Positions 1-8,051 of a stretch of DNA of 14,286 bases are shown piece by piece. Below the pieces are notes generated by a model that was not told the DNA's origin, ran no database searches, and was given only the letters and a program-made list of their open reading frames with translations. The translations under genes were made by a program, and so were the position numbers. The DNA lies in NCBI RefSeq assembly GCF_042659445.1, contig NZ_JBHSSR010000026.1; one strand, written 5' to 3'. This DNA comes from Macrococcoides epidermidis (GTDB taxonomy: Bacteria > Bacillota > Bacilli > Staphylococcales > Staphylococcaceae). Positions within the stretch are counted from its first letter, which is position 1. The number at the start of each line of letters is the position of its first letter.

Positions 1-144
1 GTATCAGAATCAACATCAGGTTCAGTAAGCGAATCAACGAGTGGTTCAGTAAGTGAATCAACAAGCGGGTCAGTATCAGAGTCGACGTCAGGTTCGGTAA
101 GCGAATCAACAAGTGGTTCAGTAAGTGAGTCAACGAGTGAATCG
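1..144 (+). repeat. 24-bp coding tandem repeats with a 72-bp higher-order period
   Basis: Six 24-bp units start at 1, 25, 49, 73, 97 and 121, each encoding VSESTSGS (the last ends SES). Units 1 and 4 both begin gtatcaga, units 2 and 5 both begin gtaagcgaatcaac, and units 3 and 6 both begin gtaagtga. The DNA therefore repeats every 72 bp as three synonymous variants, although the protein repeats every 8 residues. The array very probably continues upstream. Confidence 0.9.
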
Positions 145-450
145 GTGTCATCATCTAATTCAGAGACATCGACTGGCTCAGAAAATATTAAACCTTCCGA
201 TAATGAAATACCATTAGAAGGTGTATTACCAACGTATGTACTAGATGACGTTGATAATATAAAAACACCAACAGAAGGAGTTTTACCTACTAACCAGTCA
301 GATACGATTAAAGATGATAATATTAAAAACTTAGTTACTTTACCTGATACAGGGGAACATAATGCTGGGTTAATTCCTGGAGTTGCGGCTTTACTAGTAG
401 GTCTTGGATTAATCAAGAAAAAAAGAAAAGATCCAAAAGAAAATGATTAA
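1..450 (+). CDS. sraP: Serine-rich repeat (SRR) surface adhesin, C-terminal part (5' end outside window)
   Basis: This frame is open from the first base, so the gene is cut by the window edge and only the last 149 residues are visible. The visible part begins with six octapeptide units of the form VSESTSGS, the heavily O-glycosylated stalk typical of SRR adhesins. A roughly 65-residue non-repetitive spacer follows. It contains a duplicated EGVLPT motif. The end is a classic cell-wall sorting signal: LPDTG (340-354), a hydrophobic stretch (about LIPGVAALLVGLGLI) and a charged KKKRKDPKEND tail. Sortase A would cleave between T and G and attach the protein to peptidoglycan. The accessory Sec operon directly downstream is the dedicated exporter of such proteins, and GtfA/GtfB would glycosylate the Ser residues first. 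The ligand-binding N-terminus is not visible, so the symbol rests on gene order. What it binds cannot be told from this window. Confidence 0.9.
   Translation, partial: VSESTSGSVSESTSGSVSESTSGSVSESTSGSVSESTSGSVSESTSESVSSSNSETSTGSENIKPSDNEIPLEGVLPTYVLDDVDNIKTPTEGVLPTNQSDTIKDDNIKNLVTLPDTGEHNAGLIPGVAALLVGLGLIKKKRKDPKEND
217..327 (+). repeat. Imperfect duplication EGVLPT...DNIK in the adhesin stalk
   Basis: EGVLPT is encoded at 217-234 and again at 274-291, and each copy is followed by DNIK (253-264 and 316-327). The two segments share little else and differ in codon choice, so this looks like an old duplication in the spacer between the serine-rich repeats and the sorting signal. LPT resembles a degenerate sortase pentapeptide, but neither copy has the final G. 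Confidence 0.6.
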
Positions 451-472
451 TTAAATATGCAGTATTATATGG

Positions 473-500
473 AGACAAACACGCACTCGCGTGTTTGTCT
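473..500 (+). terminator. Hairpin after the adhesin gene, probable terminator
   Basis: AGACAAACACGC (473-484) and GCGTGTTTGTCT (489-500) form a perfect 12-bp stem with a 4-nt ACTC loop, starting 23 nt after the adhesin stop. The U tract is weak: the last bases of the stem and the next two give TCTTT before the sequence turns mixed. Termination may therefore be partial, which would allow some adhesin transcripts to read into secY2. Confidence 0.7.
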
Positions 501-501
501 T

Positions 502-510
502 TGATATAAT
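502..510 (+). promoter_or_regulatory. Extended -10 promoter candidate for the secY2-gtfB operon
   Basis: TGATATAAT is a perfect extended -10 (TGn plus TATAAT at 505-510). It begins two bases after the terminator stem. At the usual spacing no -35 hexamer is recognisable, since that position lies inside the hairpin, so activity would depend on the extended -10. A transcript would start near 517, about 35 nt before the secY2 ATG. A 10-bp palindrome, AATGTACATT (520-529), lies just after the predicted start. Confidence 0.45.
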
Positions 511-551
511 AGAAGGGTAAATGTACATTGTGTGAAATTGAGGTTATTTAA

Positions 552-1763
552 ATGTCTAATCACTATATTGAGATTAACGAAAGAAAAAATATAATTAAAA
601 GAATATTATTTACATGTTTTATATTGATTATATTCATATTTGGAAATCACATCCAAATCTTACATACACCTGCTGAAATGAAAATTGATAAGATATATAA
701 AATGACAGCATCAAATATGGGCGGTAATTTTGATATTATTAATATTTTCTCGCTCGGTTTGGGTCCATGGTTAACTTCTATGATATTTATAAGCTTATAT
801 TATTATAAATTTCCTAAAAAAATTATGAAGCTTACACAATTTCAAAGAAGTATTAGAGAGAAGTCTTTGACGCTTGTCATAGCTATTTTACAAAGTTATT
901 TTCTTGTAGAGCATGCTTTTGAAGTTCAGAAACATCAAAATATAAATAACTGGACTGCGATGTTAGTTTTAGTAAGTGGTAGTATGATGCTTATGTGGAT
1001 AGCGGATATAAATACTATCCACGGTATTGCTGGTGCAATGCCGATAGTATTTATTAGTTTAGTAAAAAGTTTTATTAAACAATCAGAATTTTTATATCAA
1101 TTTGATATAAAAATTCTAATAATTGCAGGGATTTGTATCTTTATAGCATTTGTTACTTTGTTGATTATGGAGCTTGCAGAATACCGAATAAAGTATTTAG
1201 ATATAATGACGGTATCAAAGCCTTATCAATCTCCATATATTTCATGGAAAATGAATTCGAGTGGTAGTTTAGCAATTATGATAACAATTGCATTGTTCAT
1301 TAGCTTAAAATACGTAGTAGATTTGGTACGTTTCTTATTCTTGAAAAACGCAAAAATTGATGAAACACTTTTAGGATTCACTAGTCCTGTCGGTATCAGT
1401 ATATTTATAGCAATGTTATTCTTCTTCACGTATTGGCTTTCAACATTTATGATTAATCCTAAAAATAAAGCAGAGATGTTTCAAAAGAGTGGAAACTATT
1501 TCGATGGGATTGAACCAGGAAAAGAAACAGAAGGATTTATAAAGCAAAAGACCCGTAGAGTTAGTTTTTTTGGTGCGTCAGTTGTAACAATTATTATTGG
1601 TTTACCGTTATTTGCCACATTATTATATCCGAAAATATCAATTGAAATCTTTTTTGCGATTCAAATATTAATGGTAGTTTATATCGCACTTAATATGGTT
1701 GAATATGTAAAGACGTTATTATATTTTGATAAATATGAGGGTTTCTTAAAAAAGTATTGGTAA
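552..1763 (+). CDS. secY2: Accessory Sec translocase channel SecY2
   Basis: This is the membrane channel of the accessory Sec system, which together with SecA2 exports the SRR adhesin. The 403-residue protein shows about ten hydrophobic segments, near residues 16-33, 67-85, 104-120, 133-152, 155-175, 184-208, 237-262, 276-299, 338-358 and 362-386, as expected for SecY. GGNFDIINIFSLGLGPWL (57-74) matches the plug/TM2 region of SecY. The stretch from NPKNKAEMF (302-310) through SGNYFDGIEPGKETEGFI (313-330) matches the highly conserved SecY cytosolic segment before TM9. It resembles housekeeping SecY only distantly, as is typical of SecY2. The ATG at 552 has TTGAGG at 538-543, eight bases upstream. 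It is the first gene of the operon, and its stop overlaps the ribosome binding site of asp1. Confidence 0.93.
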   Translation: MSNHYIEINERKNIIKRILFTCFILIIFIFGNHIQILHTPAEMKIDKIYKMTASNMGGNFDIINIFSLGLGPWLTSMIFISLYYYKFPKKIMKLTQFQRSIREKSLTLVIAILQSYFLVEHAFEVQKHQNINNWTAMLVLVSGSMMLMWIADINTIHGIAGAMPIVFISLVKSFIKQSEFLYQFDIKILIIAGICIFIAFVTLLIMELAEYRIKYLDIMTVSKPYQSPYISWKMNSSGSLAIMITIALFISLKYVVDLVRFLFLKNAKIDETLLGFTSPVGISIFIAMLFFFTYWLSTFMINPKNKAEMFQKSGNYFDGIEPGKETEGFIKQKTRRVSFFGASVVTIIIGLPLFATLLYPKISIEIFFAIQILMVVYIALNMVEYVKTLLYFDKYEGFLKKYW

Positions 1764-1772
1764 GGAGTTTTT

Positions 1773-3311
1773 ATGAAATATTTTATTCCCGCTTGGTATA
1801 CTTCAAATGAATGGTGGAGAGATAGAGCAAGACCAGATTATGAAGCAATACACTCAAGGTCAGAATTTGATGATTTAATCAGTTTAATGGGAATGCATAC
1901 TAAAAATGAAAAGAAATTTAAAATGATTATTTTAAATTTCTTTTCTGATTTAAGGACTTTTATGCATAGAAATCAATTATTTGAAGTAGATTATTGGTCA
2001 GTATTCGATGAAATACAAGGGTTTGATAATGTCACACCACAACCCATTGATTATCAAAAATTGGCTTGGCCCGAAGGAACAGATTTTATATATACACCGT
2101 TTATTATAAGAGCAATCACATCTAAAGAAACGTACACAAACATTTATTATTCACCAATGGGTTATTTGATGTGGTTAGATTTTTATGAGCATAATGAAAT
2201 GACTAAGAGATGCATCTTTGATGATAGAGGGATTTTGTCTGCAATTATTGAATGTAATAATGAAGGAAGTCCAATACTATTCAAAATATTAAACTATTTA
2301 GGTGATGTCGTTTTGACAGAAAATTTATTGACTTATAAAGTGACTGTATCTGAAACTTACTATAAAGATTTTAAGCAGAAAAATTACGATACAATGGTTG
2401 AATTAATTAAAGAGAAATTCGCAGCATATATTAGTCGATTAGATGAAACAGCACATTATATTGTTGGAGCAGATGTAAGACATAATAACTTAATTAATAA
2501 TTTAATCCGAAACGAAAAACTAACGTATTCTGTGTTCACAAAAAGAAATAAATCTCTGAATAATGATTTATTAACTACAATTCAAGAAGCTGAGCATTGT
2601 ATCGTCGATACAGAAGATAATGAAGATAAATTAAAATCTGAAGAAATGAATGAGGTATTACGAATTACACCATTTAGTACGTTAGTATTACCAAATTTAA
2701 GTAGTCAATTATATGAATCATATGTAGGAATAAATATTGATGGTTTAGATGAAGATATCATTGTGACTATATTGAATAGCGTATTCGAATTTATTAAAGA
2801 GAATGAACGTATTAAAGTTATCTTAATAAGTAGATCACACGAAAATAATCGTTCTTATCTTTCAGATATGATTCATGATATTAATCAATACTTTATTGAG
2901 CAAGAGGACGATATTGATTTATTAGATGAGAAAGAAAAGAATAAGTTAGAAGTGATTAAATTACTAGTATGCCCTTTCGAAAATGATGTCATTAAAGCAA
3001 TTGCAAAATTAAGAATATTAGTCGACTTGAATGTAGAACCTGATTTATTCTTACAAATTTGTAGTATCAGTGCTGGTATTCCTCAAATCAATGTTAGAAA
3101 AACAGATTATGTTGAAGTAGGAGTTAACGGTTTAATTGTTCGAAATAATGAAGAAATGATAAAAGGTATAGCCCATTACTTATTAGTACTTAAACATTGG
3201 AATAAATCTCTTTCATATTCTATGAAACTCTCTCAGAAGTATTCGTCGATAAATATTATTAATGAGTTAGAACAGTTTATCGAAGGAGGATTTGATGAGA
3301 AAACTTTTTAA
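1773..3311 (+). CDS. asp1: Accessory Sec system protein Asp1
   Basis: Asp1 is a cytosolic partner in accessory Sec export. Structural work on the Streptococcus gordonii protein showed a GT-B fold like that of GtfB but without glycosyltransferase activity, and it is needed to bring the glycosylated adhesin to SecA2 and the membrane. Here the 512-residue protein starts MKYFIPAWY, and it lies between secY2 and asp2 as in other loci. The C-terminal part (from about 417, VDLNVEPDLFLQ, through GVNGLIVRNNEEM) looks like the second Rossmann half of a GT-B protein. It has no EX7E pair, which fits a non-catalytic role. An acidic stretch, EQEDDIDLLDEKEK, lies in a loop before it. AAGGAG at 1762-1767 overlaps the secY2 stop and sets the ATG at 1773. 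No signal peptide or membrane segment is visible. Confidence 0.88.
   Translation: MKYFIPAWYTSNEWWRDRARPDYEAIHSRSEFDDLISLMGMHTKNEKKFKMIILNFFSDLRTFMHRNQLFEVDYWSVFDEIQGFDNVTPQPIDYQKLAWPEGTDFIYTPFIIRAITSKETYTNIYYSPMGYLMWLDFYEHNEMTKRCIFDDRGILSAIIECNNEGSPILFKILNYLGDVVLTENLLTYKVTVSETYYKDFKQKNYDTMVELIKEKFAAYISRLDETAHYIVGADVRHNNLINNLIRNEKLTYSVFTKRNKSLNNDLLTTIQEAEHCIVDTEDNEDKLKSEEMNEVLRITPFSTLVLPNLSSQLYESYVGINIDGLDEDIIVTILNSVFEFIKENERIKVILISRSHENNRSYLSDMIHDINQYFIEQEDDIDLLDEKEKNKLEVIKLLVCPFENDVIKAIAKLRILVDLNVEPDLFLQICSISAGIPQINVRKTDYVEVGVNGLIVRNNEEMIKGIAHYLLVLKHWNKSLSYSMKLSQKYSSINIINELEQFIEGGFDEKTF
3283..3289 (+). promoter_or_regulatory. Ribosome binding site that decides the asp2 start
   Basis: AAGGAGG lies inside the 3' end of asp1. 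It is five bases before the ATG at 3295 but only two bases before the in-frame TTG at 3292. The ATG is therefore the likely start. Confidence 0.8.
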
Positions 3312-4854
3312 AGTGTTACAAATTGGAAATGATAATTACAGTGCATTATTTGACGACCCTAAAAAATATTATTGGAAACATATACATCCTCATGATTTAA
3401 ATGATATTAATGTGATTAAAGAAGAACTTAAGTTGTTACTGAAAAAAGTAAAAGTGTTTGATTTTATTTTGGTTCAAACTGAAAATCAACCTGAATTATT
3501 ACAAATTATTGAGAATATTGTTGAACCATATAATACGTATGTTGAAGCACCATATTGGCCAACTTTCCAGTATGAAAGGATAGTGCAAAAAAATATCATA
3601 CGCAGTATTTCAGCAGAGAATAAAGAAGAATTGATTGAAAAAGTTAAGACACTAGGTTATGTCGGGCAATTTGGGGACAAAATCCATCCTAAGATGATTG
3701 TTCCAAATAAAACCTTCAAAGATGAAGTGATATATAATGGTAATAAGGAAGTCGTTTTTAAGGGTGATTTTGGCTCAGACTTTAAACCATTTGCATCATG
3801 GAAATATAACATCTTCTACGAACAAGATAGAGCAATAGAATTGTGGCCTGAGTTCAGCATAGTTGGGGAAGATATCGATGTTAGAATAATATTTCGTATG
3901 ATACCAGCAGGGCTAGTAGATACAATAACTGAAGAATTTATTTTTGATTTGAAATCATTAAATGAACCAATACTATTTGAACGAAGAGATTATCAATGCT
4001 ATCTTTCAGTTTCTATTGAAGCAAAAGGTAGTGGAACTATATCACTTGGGGCACTGCATAGAAGATGGAGTCGTTTAGAGTTTGGTGAATTTTTCTTAGG
4101 TGGAAATAGATTTGTCGATCAAGAAAGAAATGAATTTATTTCTTTCTTCCACCCGGGTGATATGAAGCCACCATTAAATGTATATTTCAGTGGTTATCGT
4201 TCAGCAGAAGGTTTTGAAGGATTCTATATGATGAAATCTTTTGAAGCACCATTTCTATTAATAGCAGATCCGAGGCTAGAGGGTGGATCATTTTATATGG
4301 GTTCTGATGAATACGAAAAGGGTATCATAAATGTCATTCAAAATAGTCTAAAGCAATTAGATTTTAAGTCTACTGATTTAATATTAACCGGCCTTTCTAT
4401 GGGATCGTTTGGGGCACTATATTATGGTGCACAAATGCAACCAGCTGCTGTGATTGCCGGAAAGCCGCTTATCAATGTAGGCACAATTGCGGATAATATG
4501 AAGTTATTAAGACCCAATGATTTTGGTACTGCTAATGACATATTGCTCTCTTTAACAGGTGGCACTTCAACTAAGCATATTCAACAATTGAATGATAAAT
4601 TTTGGAATAAGTTTGCTACTGCAGATTTACAAAATACAATATTTGGATTATCTTATATGATGCATGATGATTATGACTTAAATGCATTTCCTGAAATATT
4701 GGATGTGTTAACAAAACAACAAGCCAAAATAATTAGTCGTGGTATCTCGGGTAGACATAATGATGATTCAACAACAATCAATAACTGGTTCGTTCATTTC
4801 ATTAATTTAATGCTAGAAACGAAGTTCGGGAGAAAACCATATGACAGAAAATAA
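3295..4854 (+). CDS. asp2: Accessory Sec system protein Asp2, alpha/beta-hydrolase type O-acetyltransferase
   Basis: Asp2 acts twice in the pathway: it is required for export, and in S. gordonii it acetylates GlcNAc on the SRR adhesin with a serine-esterase type catalytic site. The 519-residue protein keeps that site. The nucleophile elbow GLSMGS places Ser368 (codon at 4396), and GRHND places a likely catalytic His488. The acidic member probably lies in HDDYD (457-461). An alpha/beta-hydrolase core runs from about residue 290 (LNVYFSGYRSAEGFEGF) to the end. The N-terminal half is a separate, less recognisable region. The frame could open at TTG 3292, but the Shine-Dalgarno spacing favours ATG 3295, giving a 17-nt overlap with asp1 that suggests translational coupling. 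It also overlaps asp3 by 14 nt. It should act in the cytosol with Asp1 and Asp3 before translocation. Confidence 0.92.
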   Translation: MRKLFKVLQIGNDNYSALFDDPKKYYWKHIHPHDLNDINVIKEELKLLLKKVKVFDFILVQTENQPELLQIIENIVEPYNTYVEAPYWPTFQYERIVQKNIIRSISAENKEELIEKVKTLGYVGQFGDKIHPKMIVPNKTFKDEVIYNGNKEVVFKGDFGSDFKPFASWKYNIFYEQDRAIELWPEFSIVGEDIDVRIIFRMIPAGLVDTITEEFIFDLKSLNEPILFERRDYQCYLSVSIEAKGSGTISLGALHRRWSRLEFGEFFLGGNRFVDQERNEFISFFHPGDMKPPLNVYFSGYRSAEGFEGFYMMKSFEAPFLLIADPRLEGGSFYMGSDEYEKGIINVIQNSLKQLDFKSTDLILTGLSMGSFGALYYGAQMQPAAVIAGKPLINVGTIADNMKLLRPNDFGTANDILLSLTGGTSTKHIQQLNDKFWNKFATADLQNTIFGLSYMMHDDYDLNAFPEILDVLTKQQAKIISRGISGRHNDDSTTINNWFVHFINLMLETKFGRKPYDRK

Positions 4855-5650
4855 ATATGTGATTACATGGAATCAAATTAGCGGAAAAACATTTATGTAT
4901 GGGACTGAAATATCTTTTAATGATACAGTAACTTTTCGTAATGAGTTAATGCCTTCTGGTACATTGATTCATGAATGGGTAATGAGAACGAACTATCAAG
5001 CAGATAGAAATATACCGTCATTGCCAATATTAAAAAGAAAAAGAGAATATAAAATAAAATTTAACATTGAATCTACACCAGAAAATAGTGTATATTTCAA
5101 AATTTTATTTTATAGAAGAGACGAAAGTTTAATAGAGTCGATTATTTTTGATACTTATGATGCATCATTCACTTTTCCTGAAGCTGCGTATTTCTATAAG
5201 ATTGCATTAATGAGTGCATCAGTAGTTTCTTTTGAATTTGTTAATATAGTTATTTCTGATAAAGATTATCGAAGAAATCACAATATTATAAGACCTACAG
5301 AAAGTGTACTAAACATAATTATTAAAGAGCCATCACCTTTTAATTATGGGATAAATGATGAGAGTATTCAACATTTAAATAATGTGTTAGTAGTAGCTAA
5401 AGACGAGTTAAATGTAATAGAAGACTTTGTTCATAGATATCAAGTGAACTTTATTGGATATGGAGAGGTTTCGAATCTTATTGCATGTAAACTAGCAAGA
5501 CAACATAACGAAATAGCATTCATCACCTCTAAACCTAATAACGATAGCATTATTCAATATGGAGAATTTCCAGAAAATGAGTTATCTATTTATAAAAATC
5601 AATCATCAGTTTTAAATAAATTAACCATGCAAATATTAGAACAGAGGTGA
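4841..5650 (+). CDS. asp3: Accessory Sec system protein Asp3, with C-terminal extension
   Basis: Asp3 is the small partner that binds Asp1 and Asp2 and the SRR substrate. Its fold resembles a beta-sandwich carbohydrate-binding module. The N-terminal part (about 1-140) is beta-rich, with aromatic and charged strands such as YKIKFNIES and SVYFKILFYRRDE, and fits this core. Residues about 150-269 form an additional alpha/beta-looking region with a glycine-rich turn, FIGYGEVSNLIACKLA (204-219), which resembles the first beta-alpha unit of a Rossmann or hydrolase fold. The Asp3 core family is, to my knowledge, shorter than this, so the extension is notable. The ATG at 4841 has GGGAGA at 4828-4833 and starts inside asp2. 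Identification rests partly on position between asp2 and secA2. No signal peptide or membrane segment is visible. Confidence 0.8.
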   Translation: MTENKYVITWNQISGKTFMYGTEISFNDTVTFRNELMPSGTLIHEWVMRTNYQADRNIPSLPILKRKREYKIKFNIESTPENSVYFKILFYRRDESLIESIIFDTYDASFTFPEAAYFYKIALMSASVVSFEFVNIVISDKDYRRNHNIIRPTESVLNIIIKEPSPFNYGINDESIQHLNNVLVVAKDELNVIEDFVHRYQVNFIGYGEVSNLIACKLARQHNEIAFITSKPNNDSIIQYGEFPENELSIYKNQSSVLNKLTMQILEQR

Positions 5651-5657
5651 TTTTTTG
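5643..5657 (+). promoter_or_regulatory. Ribosome binding site and TTG start of secA2
   Basis: AGAGGTGA (5643-5650) overlaps the asp3 stop codon and lies seven bases before TTG 5655-5657. No in-frame ATG or GTG follows nearby, and the frame immediately gives the conserved SecA2 N-terminus. The TTG start is therefore probably real. It may hold SecA2 synthesis below that of its neighbours. Confidence 0.75.
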
Positions 5658-8036
5658 AAAAAATATATTAACACTTCTATAAATAATGTAAGGCTGAAGT
5701 CATTACAAAAGGTACTAAAAAAAGTTATTTCATATGCCGACAGATATGTTGAGTATAGTGACGCTGAATTACAACAACAAACGATGATATTTAAAGAAAG
5801 AATTGCTAAAGGCAAATCATTAGACAGTATATTGCCAGAAGCCTATGCTGTTTGTCGTGAAGCTAGTAGACGGGTAATAGGGCTGTATCATAAAGAGGTT
5901 CAAATACTCGGCGCGATTGCTATGCATCAAGGTAATATTGCAGAAATGCAAACGGGTGAGGGTAAGACGTTAACTGCAACTTTACCGCTGTATTTGAATG
6001 GTTTAAAGGGTAATGGCAACTTTTTGATTACAACAAATGACTATTTAGCAAAACGGGATTATGAAGAAATGAAGCCTTTATTTGAATGGTTAGGTTTAAC
6101 TGTAAATCTTGGGTTTGTTGATGTACCTGGTCATACATATAAACCGGGTGAGAAAAAGGCATTATATGACGCTAATATCATATATACTACAAACGGTATA
6201 CTAGGCTTTGATTATTTGATAGATAATTTAGCAGACCACATAAAATCGAAATTTATGCCCCCTTTAAATTATGCATTAATTGATGAAATCGATTCAATTA
6301 TTCTTGATGCTGCACAAACGCCATTGGTAATTTCGGGAGTGCCAAGAGTACAATCGAATTTATATGCTAACGTAAAAGAGTTTATTGATACGTTAACTGA
6401 AGATGATTATGAATTGGATACCTCGCAAAAAGAAGTTTATTTAAATGATAAGGGTGTTGAAAGGGTCAAAACTTACTTTAATGTTGATCCATTATTTGTT
6501 GAAGATAACTTTGATTTAATTCGCATTGTTAATTTATCTTTACGCGCAAAGTATTTATTTGAATTTAATACGGATTACTTTGTAAAAGATGGTGATGTCG
6601 TACTAATTGATAGTACGACAGGTAGGATGCTCACAGGAACTAAATTACAGTCTGGTTTACATCAAGCAATCGAAGCACGAGAACAAGTAAAACTATCACC
6701 TGATTTAAGTGCAATGGCTACAATTACATTTCAAAATCTATTTATGCAGTTCGAAAACTTTTCTGGAATGTCTGCAACCGCAAAATTAGGAGAGCGCGAA
6801 TTTACTGATTTATATTCTAAAGTTGTTATACAAGTACCCACGGATAAACCGGTAATAAGACAAGATATTGATGATAAAGTATTTATTGATATGGATAGTA
6901 AAAATAGATGCATACTTGATGATGTGATTGAAATTCATCGAACGGGAAGACCCATTTTACTTATCACACGCACTGCTGATGCAGCAGAATATTTCTCAAC
7001 AGAATTATTTAAAGTAGATATCCCCAATAATTTACTTATCGCAAGAAATGTTGCAAAAGAAGCGCAAATGATAAGAGAAGCGGGGCACCACAAAGCAGTA
7101 ACAGTTGCCACAAGTATGGCAGGACGTGGAACAGACATTAAATTAGACAAAGACTCATTAGCTTTAGGTGGGCTTGCAGTTGTAGTGAATGAACATATGG
7201 AGAATAGTCGGGTAGATAGACAATTACGTGGACGAGCAGGTCGCCAGGGGGATCCTGGAACGAGTCAAATTTATATTTCGTTAGAAGATTATTTGGTGAA
7301 GCGTTGGGGAAATGACAGAATGATTGATAACCGTGAACGATTATCACAACATGCTGATCGTTTAGAAAATGGTAGGCTCTTAATTAATCGTATTAAAAAT
7401 ATCGTTAAAAAAGCACAAATCGTTTCTGAAGAACAAGGTGTCATTGGGCGTATGATGTCAAATGAATTTGAAAAAAGTATTAGTATACAACGCATGAATG
7501 TCTATCAAGAAAGAGATAGGGTACTAGAAGCAGCAGAATTTTCAAGTTTTGATTTCACTACAATTGCGCGTGAGACGTTTATGCGTTTTGTTGAAGAACA
7601 TCCGGATTTAGATGAAAGAACACTGCTAGCTTATATATACACAACGGTAAGTTTTCAATATGACAATGACCTACCGGAGGATACATTGGAAAGTAAAGAA
7701 AATATTATAGCATTTTTGATGGATTTGTTTAAAAAACAATTGCAAGAAAACTATAAGATTATTAATCATGAAGCAATGTATAAAGAATATTTACAAAAAG
7801 CAATCTTAAAAGCGATAGATAGCGCTTGGATTAAACAAGTTGATCAGTTATCTCAACTGAAACATAGTGTGACCAATAGAAATGGACATAGAAGTTCAGT
7901 GAGCGAATACCATAGAGTAGCATTAGAATCATATAATGGTATGAGTTTAAAAATCTATGAAAGTATTGTAAAAAATATGTGTTTAAGTATCATAAATTTC
8001 GATAAAAAGGGAAATATGATTATTCATTTTCCATAA
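5655..8036 (+). CDS. secA2: Accessory Sec preprotein translocase ATPase SecA2
   Basis: SecA2 is the cytosolic ATPase motor that drives the glycosylated SRR adhesin through SecY2. The 793-residue protein has the SecA helicase-type motor in full: Walker A GEGKT (101-105), Walker B DEID (210-213), TSMAGRGTD (486-494) and the arginine-finger motif QLRGRAGRQGD (523-533). TGRMLTGTKLQSGLHQAIEA, from the region joining the motor halves, is also typical. The C-terminal zinc-binding CxCxSG tail of housekeeping SecA is missing, and the protein ends FDKKGNMIIHFP, as in staphylococcal SecA2. The length is normal for SecA2. It starts at TTG 5655, four bases after asp3. One deviation from canonical SecA is SGMSATAK where GMTGTAKTE is usual, a change seen broadly in SecA2 proteins. 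No truncation or frameshift was seen. Confidence 0.96.
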   Translation: MKKYINTSINNVRLKSLQKVLKKVISYADRYVEYSDAELQQQTMIFKERIAKGKSLDSILPEAYAVCREASRRVIGLYHKEVQILGAIAMHQGNIAEMQTGEGKTLTATLPLYLNGLKGNGNFLITTNDYLAKRDYEEMKPLFEWLGLTVNLGFVDVPGHTYKPGEKKALYDANIIYTTNGILGFDYLIDNLADHIKSKFMPPLNYALIDEIDSIILDAAQTPLVISGVPRVQSNLYANVKEFIDTLTEDDYELDTSQKEVYLNDKGVERVKTYFNVDPLFVEDNFDLIRIVNLSLRAKYLFEFNTDYFVKDGDVVLIDSTTGRMLTGTKLQSGLHQAIEAREQVKLSPDLSAMATITFQNLFMQFENFSGMSATAKLGEREFTDLYSKVVIQVPTDKPVIRQDIDDKVFIDMDSKNRCILDDVIEIHRTGRPILLITRTADAAEYFSTELFKVDIPNNLLIARNVAKEAQMIREAGHHKAVTVATSMAGRGTDIKLDKDSLALGGLAVVVNEHMENSRVDRQLRGRAGRQGDPGTSQIYISLEDYLVKRWGNDRMIDNRERLSQHADRLENGRLLINRIKNIVKKAQIVSEEQGVIGRMMSNEFEKSISIQRMNVYQERDRVLEAAEFSSFDFTTIARETFMRFVEEHPDLDERTLLAYIYTTVSFQYDNDLPEDTLESKENIIAFLMDLFKKQLQENYKIINHEAMYKEYLQKAILKAIDSAWIKQVDQLSQLKHSVTNRNGHRSSVSEYHRVALESYNGMSLKIYESIVKNMCLSIINFDKKGNMIIHFP

Positions 8037-8051
8037 ATAAGAGGTGGAAAC

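Noticed and set aside
1..144. Short regular direct repeats that could suggest a CRISPR array
   Set aside because: The units are contiguous with no spacers, stay in one open frame and encode VSESTSGS, so they are coding repeats of an SRR adhesin.
3292..3294. TTG as the asp2 start
   Set aside because: Only two bases from the Shine-Dalgarno sequence. The adjacent ATG at 3295 has better spacing.
6731..7495. Several minus-strand open frames opposite secA2
   Set aside because: They are antisense shadows of a strongly conserved gene, with no ribosome binding sites or recognisable protein features.
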